64,000 nucleotides of DNA from an uncultured Prevotella sp. (GCA_946183415.1 CAMHAM010000008.1:25911-89910); one strand, 5' to 3'; shown: positions 33,801 through 42,303, numbered from the stretch's first letter. Notes: generated from the sequence alone by a model not told the origin. Numbers and translations are program-made.

Positions 33801-34080
33801 TCCTTTTTTTTGCTAGCAACAAGTTCTGTTCCTTAACTTTGTCATACTTAACAGGATCCATTTTTATCCTCTTAGGTATTTTTATAGGATCCTGGATTCC
33901 ATAGCTTTTCCATGCTTTTTCCATAAACTCAGCATATTCCTTATTCGCTCTCTGACGAAATTTATCGTATGAATCTTTAGATTCTTTTTTGAAGCTATTG
34001 TATTCGTCCATGAAGTCATCTTGAGCATAAACTGTTCCAACACCCCATAATAACGACAAAATTAAACAAACTTTCTTCAT
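30862..34080 (-). CDS. Giant coiled-coil periplasmic protein with transglutaminase-like domain
   Basis: A 1072-residue protein with a signal peptide (residues 1-19). A short helical head comes first, then an uninterrupted Gln/Lys/Glu/Leu-rich coiled coil from about 85 to 690 with imperfect repeats of LAEEQKKLE and LAEQTRQLQEQ. If extended, the coil would span many tens of nanometres. The C-terminal domain ends in a transglutaminase-like Cys-His-Asp set: Cys986 (CDCEDRS), His1016 (HMYTAV) and Asp1044 (IADPTC). It could cleave or cross-link envelope protein. The repeat-rich DNA makes it prone to recombination. It lies between the LPP20-like and CHASE2 genes. Confidence 0.8.
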   Translation of the reverse strand: MKKVCLILSLLWGVGTVYAQDDFMDEYNSFKKESKDSYDKFRQRANKEYAEFMEKAWKSYGIQDPIKIPKRIKMDPVKYDKVKEQNLLLAKKRKLQEQQRLLGESKKKQEEQQQKLAEQERQQQETQQKLSEEQRKLEEAKKNLEQERQAFLEQQSIQQKQTDEQKAKLAEQLQQIEDRKLQQEAEQKKIDEEIACQKQQQQLFSDEKEKKEAEQKKLLAEKERQWQEAQQKLSEEQKQLEESKKMLEAECQKLIEEQKKLQQLSDEKEKSLAEQTRQLQEQRRLQDDEKRHLEENSQKDQKEKDVAEKKLAEEQKKLKDAMKQLEAERQKFEAEQERQQQLTAKKEKSLAEQTRQLQEQQQKQTEEQRRLAESSKIDRQQKKDVEQKLAEEQKKLEEDRKRLEADRQKFEAEQKKQQQLSDEREKQLAEQTRQLQEQQRQQDDEKRHLAENSKKSQQQRDDAGRKLAEEQNKLLKAQKQLEQEQQLLIAEKQQQKSLVEQKERQLSEKQQQLDASIKKQAEQKAQLDEEQRKQEQQRQLLAEEQKRQEAERQQQLNEQNKRLQEEQQKLLAERQKLENERKQFLAERQKQEEDLQKVAEAKKKELETQQQQLDESVKKQQAQQQLLDEKKKQQEEQNKLLAEERAKQERLQKEIDRQKKELEQGKALDAELVIIKEDVKPQPEPVVPIKENKETIDKNTFMFYGTPMAVRWGNASQFKLAGTDKKSISKAYLELTGSRYDNLLHDCLALRKDKDLCDWAYYKMLQNMAEAACGKGTNEAVLLQGVLYQQSGYMMRFGLDNNQKLHILSRMNGTVYDRSHWIVDDKDGNKRVFFLMDGSKPKNLEICDVPYPKEQSMTFSIPKLPKLNTVLSNERQFYSGEPKMMAKASVNKNMIDFFNDYPASFRDNDITTRWPYYANAPLTKEVKEDLYNKLRPQIANASKLMAANALLAWVQWGLDYAIDERVWGSDRAFFAEETLYYPYCDCEDRSILYSYLVRDLLGLDVVMMYYPNEPQHMYTAVCFDDDSVQGDYIIVNGRKFIIADPTCYGAPVGHTENRMDNQKAKVIPLKRL

Positions 34081-34089
34081 TGCTCTTTT

Positions 34090-34674
34090 TTATTTATTGT
34101 TTATTGTTGTCAAAAACAACTCATCTGCTATATTATCAATATCTCTGACAAGAATAGCTACACTCAACGTCACTTCATAATTGCCATTTGGCAATTTCCT
34201 AAAAGCATCAAAAATGACGAGAGGATTCCCAATCCGCTGACCAACAGATACTGCCTTTATTTTAATGGCTGCCTTTGCCAAGGATTCTGCCTGGTCTAAC
34301 GGCATCTGTTGATTCTCTGAATTCGCAACATATTTCCCGGTAAGGCATTTTGTAACCATTCCTGTCAGTTCTGCCTTTGCCGATGTCATAGCTCTCATTC
34401 TCGCGGCATCGTAGAATCTGCCTATACTACTGGCAACGCCAATATGCCACTTGGGACTCCCCTCGCCATCTTCTTCCTGCTGCACTTTTCTACTTCTTAT
34501 GAGTTGCTCTTGTAGAGACAAAGTCCCTGGCAATGTCTTCCATCCTTCCTTCTCATATTTCTTGACCTCTTTCTTGACTGCCTTCATCTCATTCGATGAT
34601 AAGGTCTGAGCACAGACCAACATGACAACAGAAAGGAATAATCCAAAAAGAATCAAACGTGCAACAGATTTCAT
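34090..34674 (-). CDS. Secreted LPP20-like protein (divergent member)
   Basis: A 194-residue protein with a signal peptide (about 1-22). It shares the layout of its neighbour at 34690: KEVKKYEKEGWKTLPG, then LSLQEQLIRS, then RFYDAARMRAMTSAKAELTGMV, the helix pattern (A..A...AkaeL.g) of LPP20/FlgO-like periplasmic proteins. The C-terminal strand segment (NGNYEVTLSVAIL) completes the fold. The function is unknown. It sits between the paralogue and the coiled-coil gene with gaps of 15 and 9 bp. Confidence 0.6.
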   Translation of the reverse strand: MKSVARLILFGLFLSVVMLVCAQTLSSNEMKAVKKEVKKYEKEGWKTLPGTLSLQEQLIRSRKVQQEEDGEGSPKWHIGVASSIGRFYDAARMRAMTSAKAELTGMVTKCLTGKYVANSENQQMPLDQAESLAKAAIKIKAVSVGQRIGNPLVIFDAFRKLPNGNYEVTLSVAILVRDIDNIADELFLTTINNK

Positions 34675-34689
34675 ATCAACCAGATATCA

Positions 34690-35310
34690 TTATTCTTCTA
34701 ATGACACACCTTCGGCTTCAAGCTCGGAATCAATGGCATCCAAAGCATCCTTGATTCCTTTCTTTTTGTCATAAGCCAATCGTATCTGTACTTCTACAGA
34801 GCCATCACCTTTAGTTCTGAATAATTCAATCAGTGGTATAGTGGAGCCTAACTTCTGAGAAACTAGAGATTTTCCTTTCTGAATAATCTCTGATGCAGAT
34901 GAGGCTTTATCTGCACTTATCTGTTGGTTACCCAACTTCAAGTTAACCAATGTGGTCAAATCAGTTGCGATATTACCTGCAAGTTCTGCCTTAGCTAACT
35001 CCACAGCCTGCATTTTTGCAGCATCATAGAAACTACCTCCACTGATTGCCTGTCCGATGATATACTTTGGATGATAGTCTGCATCTGTCTCTTCCTGCAG
35101 CATATAAGCTTTGGTGAGCTGCCTTTCCATAGAGAAGGCTCCGGCTGGAACCTGCCAGCCTTCTTTTTTCAGTTTTTTAGCCTCTTTCTTTGCTTCTTTT
35201 GTAATCTGCTTCTCTTGTTTCTCAGTCAATTGAGCAGAGACTGGCATACCAATAAAACCAGTTAATGCTATAAGCATCATTACCTTTTTTAGATTCATAA
35301 TCATAGACAT
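34690..35310 (-). CDS. Secreted LPP20-like protein (full-length paralogue)
   Basis: A 206-residue protein with a signal peptide ending near VSAQ. A lysine-rich helix (KQITKEAKKEAKKLKKEGW) leads to the conserved IGQAISGGSFYDAAKMQAV helix and ELAKAELAGNI, then a C-terminal beta segment (DGSVEVQIRLAYDKK). It is nearly identical over its middle to the protein at 39335, showing a duplication within the operon. The fold is LPP20/FlgO-like by pattern. Such domains bind cell-envelope partners in other systems, but no activity is known here. Confidence 0.65.
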   Translation of the reverse strand: MSMIMNLKKVMMLIALTGFIGMPVSAQLTEKQEKQITKEAKKEAKKLKKEGWQVPAGAFSMERQLTKAYMLQEETDADYHPKYIIGQAISGGSFYDAAKMQAVELAKAELAGNIATDLTTLVNLKLGNQQISADKASSASEIIQKGKSLVSQKLGSTIPLIELFRTKGDGSVEVQIRLAYDKKKGIKDALDAIDSELEAEGVSLEE

Positions 35311-35341
35311 TTATATTAATTAAAACCTTATTTCAAGAGTC

Positions 35342-36859
35342 TTAGAACTTGAATTTGCGCCATTTATCAGCTATTTGCTCTGATACATTCGTCGAAGGCG
35401 TTTGTTTCTTGTGCATTTTCATTTCTAAAGCCTGGGCAGATACATTTTTTTCAATTGTCTCAGAAAGTGTACCATAACTGAGTTCACCGCTGGTATCTTG
35501 AAGAGCCTTCAGCAAATAATAAGTGAACAATCCGTGCCCTTGCTCAGGATATCCCTGAGCGGTCTCATTACCTTTTGCAGCAGAGAACACAACGAGTGAA
35601 CCTCCACCTCCCAGAGCTGTATCTTCTGCATCAATTTCAACAGCCCGAAGTCCCTCTGCGACTCCCTCATTAGTACGATTCACACCACTGAAACATGCAT
35701 CCAGGAATACTGAAGTCTGTTTGAAATTTAGTTCTCCAAGCATCGTGTAGAATTCGTCAAGAGCTATTCCGCGCTTAGCATTCGTTCCACGAACATCTGT
35801 AGGAAGAATGTAAGCCTTATTCCTATTTTTAACATCAGGGACTCCATGACCAGCATAGTACACAATCAAGCTTTTTTCTTCACGGTCTGCTATATTTTTC
35901 ACCCAATCTTCGAGCTCTTCCTCAAGAATCATCTGTTTGGTTGCATCTTCTGCAATATGCACATTGCCCGCAGGAATGCCCAGTGTCTTTTTACAATATT
36001 CCCCGAAGACACGAGCATCATGAATGGCGTAAGGAACGTCAGAAGCAAAACGATAGTTTTGATTACCGATAATAAGGGCATAAGTATTATTACGAATCAG
36101 GTAGCTTGTAGGAATCATTGAATCCACATCAGATGTCATGTAATCGTAATCCAACTCCATCTCCCTTCCCTTGACACATTTTTCAACGGATGATCTTGAA
36201 AGGCCAAATTCATGACTGTTGTCAGCATTAATATATGACGGAATGCGGATGATCTCACCTTTATAAAGAGAGTGCCTTACCTTATTATTTATATTAATTT
36301 CACTTGCAAATGCATGATGTCCTATTATAGAGGTAGCACCTAACTCTATCGACTTCAGATTATCGCATGAAACGAAAGCCTGAACGCCAACTCGGCACTG
36401 ATTTGGTATATTAACACTAATCAATGAATTACAGTTAGCAAATGCGATAGTCTCGATTTGTGAAAGATGCTCTGGAAAAGAAATGCTTCTCAGACGCGAG
36501 CAATTCATGAAAGCACCCCAGCCTATCTCACGCATGGCTGCACTTTGAAACACTACTTCTTGCAGGCTCTGACAGCCAGCAAAAGCGCAAGAGCCGATTC
36601 TGGTGATACCGTCCTCGATTTGTACTTTTCTAACATCCAACTTCTTCTTAATCCATGGAGCAATTTTGCTTGTCAGATCATAATCATCCATAGCCACACT
36701 AAATGACTTTTTTGACACATTTGTCAAAATAAGAGTATATCCATCAAAAGTCCACATGACATCTTCTCCACAAGTGCCGCTTGATTTGTAAACAGACTGT
36801 GAATTAATTCCTTGCAAGCATAAAACAGTCATCATGACCATCAAAAAATATCTTTTCAT
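35342..36859 (-). CDS. Secreted caspase-like protease with BspA-type leucine-rich repeats
   Basis: A 505-residue protein. A signal peptide (1-20) precedes a BspA/LRR_5-like region (about 75-190; repeats such as IGSCAFAGCQSLQEVVF and IGWGAFMNCSRLRSISF). A peptidase C14 caspase-fold domain follows (about 258-500): NTYALIIGNQNYR, catalytic His338 in VYYAGHG, catalytic Cys389 in FLDACFSG. Bacterial metacaspases are usually cytoplasmic; here the signal peptide places it in the periplasm or on the surface, with the LRR as a likely protein-binding module. Cleavage targets may be other products of the operon. This is a central component of the candidate system. Confidence 0.88.
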   Translation of the reverse strand: MKRYFLMVMMTVLCLQGINSQSVYKSSGTCGEDVMWTFDGYTLILTNVSKKSFSVAMDDYDLTSKIAPWIKKKLDVRKVQIEDGITRIGSCAFAGCQSLQEVVFQSAAMREIGWGAFMNCSRLRSISFPEHLSQIETIAFANCNSLISVNIPNQCRVGVQAFVSCDNLKSIELGATSIIGHHAFASEININNKVRHSLYKGEIIRIPSYINADNSHEFGLSRSSVEKCVKGREMELDYDYMTSDVDSMIPTSYLIRNNTYALIIGNQNYRFASDVPYAIHDARVFGEYCKKTLGIPAGNVHIAEDATKQMILEEELEDWVKNIADREEKSLIVYYAGHGVPDVKNRNKAYILPTDVRGTNAKRGIALDEFYTMLGELNFKQTSVFLDACFSGVNRTNEGVAEGLRAVEIDAEDTALGGGGSLVVFSAAKGNETAQGYPEQGHGLFTYYLLKALQDTSGELSYGTLSETIEKNVSAQALEMKMHKKQTPSTNVSEQIADKWRKFKF

Positions 36860-36914
36860 ACGTTTTAATATCTAAAATGAATAATAATTATTAATAGTCT
36901 CTCATTTCACTTCA

Positions 36915-37859
36915 CTAAAATCTGAGCTGAAGATATACACGATTCGTGGATGCCTTAAAGTCATATTTGTCCTTACCAAATGTACTGGTGTTCATGGCCT
37001 TGTACTTCAAACTGGCAGATCGATATTCATAGCCGATACCAATGACTTTCCAAGATACATTTACCCCAAAACTGTTTATCAGTCCATGGCCCCATTGCAT
37101 CTTCAAATTGTCAGCCATCTCATCCTTACCCTTATAATTTGGATCTGACTTTTCCTTTGCTTCATTTAAGTCAGCATCTTGGTCATTTGGCGAATACAGA
37201 AATGAAATATGATAACCAATATGATAATAGAAATTAAATTTCAAATAGTGTAATCCTCTGCTACTTGTTGAGGTAAATGGAGCAAGCGTGAGAGAGGGAC
37301 CAAGAGACATTCCAAAATTGAATTCATATTTCTCCATATTCCATGGATAATAGTAATATGTATTCGTTTTGTAACCATCTTTTACCTCTATTGTTTGGCG
37401 ACTATCATATATTCCCCTACCGTTTCCTTCTGCCTTATAATGATTCACGTTCAGGTCTATACCTGTAAAATCAAAATAGAACTGCAGAATGTTAGAAATT
37501 GGCATTTTGTGAAGTCTATAGTTACGGCCATACTGGATAGATGCGCCCCAATCTGTTTTCATATCCCTCACTGTTCCATTTTCAACTCCCGATGGTATTG
37601 TCCCTTTGGGGGAAAGCGTCGTACTATTAAATGTGAAATTAAAATAACTCCTTCTATCCCAAACCTCCAGGAAATGTCGTTCGGTATCATGAGTTGAAGA
37701 CACCTTCTGCTGCTGCTTCACAATGTCTTGAAGTGTCGTAACTTCCATAGAGTCCTCACTCAAGTCTAAATCAGGAATTTGGTCATCTTTATGCTCGATT
37801 TGAGCATGAGCTGACAAGGCAAATAGACAAGCCAATAAAAGAATCGTTCTTTTTTTCAT
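36915..37859 (-). CDS. Outer-membrane beta-barrel protein of unknown function
   Basis: A 314-residue protein with a signal peptide (MKKRTILLLACLFALSAHAQ). The first 55 residues are acidic and helical. From about 65 on, alternating aromatic/polar strands (RSYFNFTFNSTTL, LKFNFYYHIGYHISFLY, SFGVNVSWKVIGIGYEY) end in VYLQLRF with a C-terminal Phe, the usual barrel-assembly signal. About ten strands are likely. It probably provides an outer-membrane anchor or pore for the neighbouring periplasmic proteins. Confidence 0.7.
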   Translation of the reverse strand: MKKRTILLLACLFALSAHAQIEHKDDQIPDLDLSEDSMEVTTLQDIVKQQQKVSSTHDTERHFLEVWDRRSYFNFTFNSTTLSPKGTIPSGVENGTVRDMKTDWGASIQYGRNYRLHKMPISNILQFYFDFTGIDLNVNHYKAEGNGRGIYDSRQTIEVKDGYKTNTYYYYPWNMEKYEFNFGMSLGPSLTLAPFTSTSSRGLHYLKFNFYYHIGYHISFLYSPNDQDADLNEAKEKSDPNYKGKDEMADNLKMQWGHGLINSFGVNVSWKVIGIGYEYRSASLKYKAMNTSTFGKDKYDFKASTNRVYLQLRF

Positions 37860-37884
37860 AATAAAAATGTTTTGTAGTTAGACA

Positions 37885-38772
37885 TTAATTTTCTTTTTCT
37901 GAATTATTCTTCCTTATAGTCACCCACTTTTTGGCAACAACCATATCCCGATCCGCACGCTGACATTTTAGGAGCCATTTCTGAAAGTCGTGAGTGCTTA
38001 ACGAATTCGGATGACGAGCATCGCCTGTAATATCAGTACATTTAGCAAAAGGATTAGGCGAATAAATAACTACAAGCTGGTTCGCTTCTTTTTCGTGCTG
38101 AGTACTTAGTTTATAGAACGAAGCCCTTGGGTCTTCATCCTTATCAAAGAAAATATACTCTTTACCATTTCTGACTTTAAACATACCAGAAGGATCCTTT
38201 CTGTATGGAAGCAGGCACGAGGTTTCGTCATCACCTACTATAAGATAAACCGCCACATAACCATCAGAGGGAGAGCGAAACCTAACAAAGATACGCTCTC
38301 CACTAACAAAAGAAGTTGTCTCTGATTTTTGTCCTAATATCTCTTTCATGATATTCCATTTCAGGTCAGTCTTTGCTTGAACGATCTCACGAACTTTTCC
38401 CCATACCTCAGCCTTGAAAACTAATTTACCATCCTTATATTCGATGTCTAATTCAGGAGATTTTGTATCACCCAGCCAGTCACCCTTGGCCATCGCCACG
38501 GTATTCTCCCAGAAAAAAGAGCTGGAAGCTTCACCGTTAGTTTCCAAATTGGTATCAATCACGTCAGATGTAATCATCTCTCCGAATTCTGCTTTGATAG
38601 CCTCAGCCTTGGCAAGTTCAACACACTTGACTTTGGCTTCTCTTAAAGAAATATCATCATTATCACCAACAATATATGTATAGGTACCATTTACAGTGAC
38701 AGTACGCTGTGCTACTGCAACAAATGGCATCATTATGCACAAACTTAAAAACAAACGTATATATGACATCAT
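37885..38772 (-). CDS. DUF4384-domain secreted protein with LPP20-like N-terminal half
   Basis: A 295-residue protein with a signal peptide (1-22). Residues 25-135 carry the A..A...A helix (SLREAKVKCVELAKAEAIKAEFG) seen in the LPP20-like neighbours. Residues 150-255 match DUF4384: GERIFVRFRSPSDGYVAVYL, then CLLPYRKD and YIFFDKD. DUF4384 domains are often fused or linked to caspase-like proteases in bacteria, which fits the caspase gene two positions downstream. It probably binds a ligand or partner in the periplasm. Confidence 0.72.
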   Translation of the reverse strand: MMSYIRLFLSLCIMMPFVAVAQRTVTVNGTYTYIVGDNDDISLREAKVKCVELAKAEAIKAEFGEMITSDVIDTNLETNGEASSSFFWENTVAMAKGDWLGDTKSPELDIEYKDGKLVFKAEVWGKVREIVQAKTDLKWNIMKEILGQKSETTSFVSGERIFVRFRSPSDGYVAVYLIVGDDETSCLLPYRKDPSGMFKVRNGKEYIFFDKDEDPRASFYKLSTQHEKEANQLVVIYSPNPFAKCTDITGDARHPNSLSTHDFQKWLLKCQRADRDMVVAKKWVTIRKNNSEKEN

Positions 38773-38785
38773 GTTAACATTATTA

Positions 38786-39313
38786 TTATTTGCTTATTAA
38801 AAAAAGCATTTTCACTTCAACATTAGCGTTACTTGTTTTTCTAATGAGTGTCACCTCTGGACGTAGTGACCTGATCTTCTGATCTACCTTTGTCTGAACA
38901 GTCTGATCAAACTCTGAAGAACTTTTAAATTCATCCACCACTTCATTAGAAACAGTTATATTGACATCCCTTGAAACATACGTTTCTTGCTGTGCTGCAT
39001 ATTGAGCATTAGCCCGATGTTGAGCTTTCTGCAAAGCAACATGCTCATCATTGCCCACAGCCTCTACAGTCAGAGATTGAAGATTTCCTTTCTCCAGTTT
39101 CAGATAATAGTTCTTAATGGCAACATCAAGAGGCTGATTACTATCATATACTTGCCACTTTTCTTCTTTTAGCTTCTTTGATAATTTCTTGGTCTCTTTT
39201 GCGAATTCTTTTCCCTGATATAAAGGAGAACTTGCAAAAACGCCAATAGGAATGACAGATAAAAGCATCACCCCCAAGATTGTCTTCAATAGTTTTCTAG
39301 TCAAAGCACTCAT
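38786..39313 (-). CDS. Secreted LPP20-like protein (short member)
   Basis: A 175-residue protein with a signal peptide (about 1-28). A lysine-rich KETKKLSKKLKEEKWQVYD leads to a helix with regular alanines (HVALQKAQHRANAQYAAQQ), then a beta-rich end (NANVEVKMLFLISK). The order of elements is the same as in the other LPP20-like proteins of the operon although sequence identity is low. It begins 21 bp after the stop of the truncated paralogue. The function is unknown. Confidence 0.55.
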   Translation of the reverse strand: MSALTRKLLKTILGVMLLSVIPIGVFASSPLYQGKEFAKETKKLSKKLKEEKWQVYDSNQPLDVAIKNYYLKLEKGNLQSLTVEAVGNDEHVALQKAQHRANAQYAAQQETYVSRDVNITVSNEVVDEFKSSSEFDQTVQTKVDQKIRSLRPEVTLIRKTSNANVEVKMLFLISK

Positions 39314-39334
39314 ATAGAGTCAGATAAATAGTAA

Positions 39335-39817
39335 TTATTGTAAATATATGAGTTGTATAGGTGAATATAATTTCTGACTAACAACAGCTTCACCTTCTTT
39401 TATTATCTCCGATGCAGAATTAGCCTTATCCGAACTAACCTGATGATTCTCCAGTTTAGAACTGACTATAGTTGTTAAATCTGTCAGAATGTTGCCTGCC
39501 AATTCTGCCTTTGCCAATTCCACTGCCTGCATCTTGGCTGCATCATAAAAACTACCTCCACTAATGGCCTGTCCAAAGATATATTTTGGCTGCATGTCGT
39601 TGTTTACTTCAGCTTGTAGCTTATATGCCTGAGCCAATTGCATTTCCAAAGGAAGATTGCCAGCAGGAACGCTCCAACCTTCTTTCTTCAACCTCTTTGC
39701 CTCCTTCTTTGCCTCTTTAGCAATCTGTTTTTCCTGTTGTGCTGTAAACTGAGCATACATATGAAATGGGGTGATACTTAATAGCATTACACTCATGATA
39801 GTCTTTAATAGTCTCAT
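39335..39817 (-). CDS. Secreted LPP20-like protein, C-terminally truncated copy
   Basis: A 160-residue paralogue of the protein at 34690. Signal peptide, KEAKKEAKRLKKEGW, FGQAISGGSFYDAAKMQAV and the helix after it are closely shared. After SQKLYSPIQLIYLQ the frame stops, where the full-length copy continues for about 50 residues with the DGSVEVQIRL strand. No homologous sequence follows, because the next gene starts 21 bp later, so the 3' end was probably deleted. It may still be made but would lack the final strands. Confidence 0.6.
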   Translation of the reverse strand: MRLLKTIMSVMLLSITPFHMYAQFTAQQEKQIAKEAKKEAKRLKKEGWSVPAGNLPLEMQLAQAYKLQAEVNNDMQPKYIFGQAISGGSFYDAAKMQAVELAKAELAGNILTDLTTIVSSKLENHQVSSDKANSASEIIKEGEAVVSQKLYSPIQLIYLQ

Positions 39818-39924
39818 ATTATAAATTGTTAATAACAGTAATCATTAATAAACTTATTAATTTCGATAACATGCTTAATTATTAAAATGCAAGCTCTCTC
39901 TATTCTCGTCATTTTAGTTACCTT

Positions 39925-40923
39925 TTAATAATGCTTATTCTTTCTTAGATAAATTTGATTTACGTATCTTATCTCATCATATTTAGATCTTATTGACAAG
40001 ATATTAAACTCATTTTGACTCATACCTGGTTCTATCCCGTATGTTGTACCGTCTTTGAATACATCATAGAAATGCTGTTTTATATATGACATATCCTCAG
40101 AAAAAGAAACACCTTCTTTATAAACCATTGTTATTATCGTTATTTCCTTCGTTATTTCATCGTAAATATACACTATCTCCTGCAAACCTTTGTCTCGTAT
40201 TGTTGATTTAGTATTATAACGAACTCCCATATTGGATATGTTAGCTGTATTAAAGTAGCCTGAATAATCTGGCTTTCCGTATTTTTTTAAAACCATGTCT
40301 ATTGTTGAGAAGAGTTCTTTTTGATAATAAGGAATTCGGAGAACATCAACTCTTGCATAGACCTTTTCCAACTCTGAACTTGCACAAACGAAAGTTGTAC
40401 CCGCAGTTTTTGTAAAAACATTCCCTCTGATGTCAACATCCGCAATTGCAGTGTTAATCACAGAATAAGAAGACGGGGTAAAGTCACCAGCATTAACTTT
40501 AAAACTTTCACCAATGGGAATGATTCGATTATCAACAACTCTATAGTAAGTGTATAACGTATTTAGCTCCAAATCTATGAGATCAAGTCTATTTTCTTCA
40601 ACCTTAATAATTTTATAGTCTCTTGTCTCAACAATTTTGGATTTTTCATACTCAACCCGCATTCTAAGGATATTGTTAGAAGGATAATACGTCCATGTTC
40701 CTGTCAGATTTTCTCCCGTCGTCGGTATTTCTTCTTGAATTGTAAACACCGAACCATGGAAAGAAGTGTTAGAGATATTAAGGAATGTTGCATTCTCGAG
40801 ACAGAACCAAGCCCCTTCAATATCCTTCGCCTGAAAAACCGTTTTCTCTGCATGATCGTCATCTGAACACGACAACAACAAGAAAGCAACAGTCAGCATA
40901 AAACAAAACAAATATTTATTCAT
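39925..40923 (-). CDS. Lipoprotein of unknown function
   Basis: A 332-residue lipoprotein with lipobox LLSC (Cys19) followed by Asp residues (SDDD), which in Bacteroidetes is compatible with surface export. The N-terminal part (IEGAWFCLENATFLNIS, LTGTWTYYPSNNILRMRVEY) looks like a lipocalin-type beta domain. The C-terminal half (about 200-330) is alpha/beta and includes a KKYGKPDYSGYF stretch. It shares general layout with the lipoprotein encoded next door. A 107-bp gap, the largest in the operon, separates it from the next gene; no clear promoter is seen there. Confidence 0.6.
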   Translation of the reverse strand: MNKYLFCFMLTVAFLLLSCSDDDHAEKTVFQAKDIEGAWFCLENATFLNISNTSFHGSVFTIQEEIPTTGENLTGTWTYYPSNNILRMRVEYEKSKIVETRDYKIIKVEENRLDLIDLELNTLYTYYRVVDNRIIPIGESFKVNAGDFTPSSYSVINTAIADVDIRGNVFTKTAGTTFVCASSELEKVYARVDVLRIPYYQKELFSTIDMVLKKYGKPDYSGYFNTANISNMGVRYNTKSTIRDKGLQEIVYIYDEITKEITIITMVYKEGVSFSEDMSYIKQHFYDVFKDGTTYGIEPGMSQNEFNILSIRSKYDEIRYVNQIYLRKNKHY

Positions 40924-40932
40924 ATCTATTTC

Positions 40933-42291
40933 TTACTTAGTAATATAATAACTCACAACCAATAATCCAAAATCTGTATTTTGATCAAACCTAACATGCA
41001 AACGTGGAGTATCATTCATATAGCTATGCTCTTTTGTCATGATATAGTGCTGTCCATACCAACTATCAAGATCATCCATACTGACACTGTCTTGTGTCAA
41101 AAGATCAATTTCAATAATTTTTTCTTTGGCAAAGTCAAAATAGACAATCATATGAGTAAAAACCTCATTATATACATCATATATGATTTTAAAACCTTGG
41201 TTTCTATCTTCATCTGTAATACCGTAATTAGAGTCAAATTCCGTAATGGTCATAGCTGCCACTTTTTTTACTAAATTATCTACTTCTGCAAACGGATCAT
41301 AATCAGATGCATAGTAAAAATGTATGATACCAGTTTCCTCATCTATTTTAATTTGTACCTTTCGAGCTGTTTTTTCAGAGCTATAAAGGCAAAGATAACC
41401 AACTTCTTTCTCATAGAGATAATGATCATAAAAAGCTTTTTTAACCTGTTCCACATCTTGATAATAACGCAATTGCAACATGATATGATTTATAATTCCA
41501 TCCTGATCATAAAGGAAAACCAATTCGCTGATTAAATCGTCAATTAAGAAATACCACCGTTGGTTTAGGTCGTCTCTACCAAAAGGTCCCTCATAATACG
41601 TATTTACACCATAAGCATTTGTTGCTATCCTGATGTTTTCTCCCATATACTTTACAAAATTTTCAATATATGTATCTGCCTCAACAACAACTCTTACAAC
41701 TGCAGTTCCTATTGATGAATGTATCAATATATAAGCTGTCCCCTGACGTAGCGCATGAAAGGTACCTCCTTTATCAACTTCGACAACTCTTTCATCATCG
41801 GATTTGTAAGAATCTGGTATAAATTCTGAATCACTGATTAAAGCATTGGCGATCTCGCCTACCTTCATGTATTTTGTCTCAATAATACGATAATCGATCT
41901 CTTCTTGCTGAATAGAAGGTAAGAAAAGATGCATATCATACTTGCCAACAGACCTTATAATATACTCGTCTGTTTTAGACGTTTCGTACATTTTATATGA
42001 CAATTTCATGGATTTGCCATTGAGTGTATAAGAGCCAGATCCATAATCAACCGCCCCTTCGCGTGTTACTTCAGCTTTGCAAACCAAATAAGATCCATCC
42101 CTTTTGAGTTCAAAGTAAGTTCTCCTTTGAAGATTATCGGAAATGCCCTGATACATATACCACTCCCCAGCCACAGGTTCACTGGATTCACTGTGGTTTT
42201 GGGGTATGTTTTCATCGTTATTACAACTAATCAATAAAATGACAGCAAAGACTGCAAAGAGTTTTACCATTGTTTGATAATTCGTGTTCAT
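40933..42291 (-). CDS. Lipoprotein with lipocalin-like and Ig-like (BIG2-type) segments
   Basis: A 452-residue lipoprotein, lipobox LISC, followed by NNDEN. The first domain (VAGEWYMYQGISDN to about residue 130) parallels the N-terminal domain of the 39925 lipoprotein. Then comes a BIG2-like motif (SDDERVVEVDKGGTFHALRQ, followed by GTAYILI). The C-terminal half contains two similar alpha/beta units (YYQDVEQVKKAFYDHYLYEKE and a second near residue 400). A second ATG at 42270 is an alternative start. It is probably surface or periplasmic; no enzymatic motif is seen. Confidence 0.6.
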   Translation of the reverse strand: MNTNYQTMVKLFAVFAVILLISCNNDENIPQNHSESSEPVAGEWYMYQGISDNLQRRTYFELKRDGSYLVCKAEVTREGAVDYGSGSYTLNGKSMKLSYKMYETSKTDEYIIRSVGKYDMHLFLPSIQQEEIDYRIIETKYMKVGEIANALISDSEFIPDSYKSDDERVVEVDKGGTFHALRQGTAYILIHSSIGTAVVRVVVEADTYIENFVKYMGENIRIATNAYGVNTYYEGPFGRDDLNQRWYFLIDDLISELVFLYDQDGIINHIMLQLRYYQDVEQVKKAFYDHYLYEKEVGYLCLYSSEKTARKVQIKIDEETGIIHFYYASDYDPFAEVDNLVKKVAAMTITEFDSNYGITDEDRNQGFKIIYDVYNEVFTHMIVYFDFAKEKIIEIDLLTQDSVSMDDLDSWYGQHYIMTKEHSYMNDTPRLHVRFDQNTDFGLLVVSYYITK

Positions 42292-42303
42292 AGCTAAATA
42301 TAT

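Noticed and set aside
32042..33836. Leu/Ser-rich open frames antisense to the coiled-coil gene
   Set aside because: They are produced by the repetitive Gln/Lys/Glu codons read on the other strand, and have no start context or homology that I can see.
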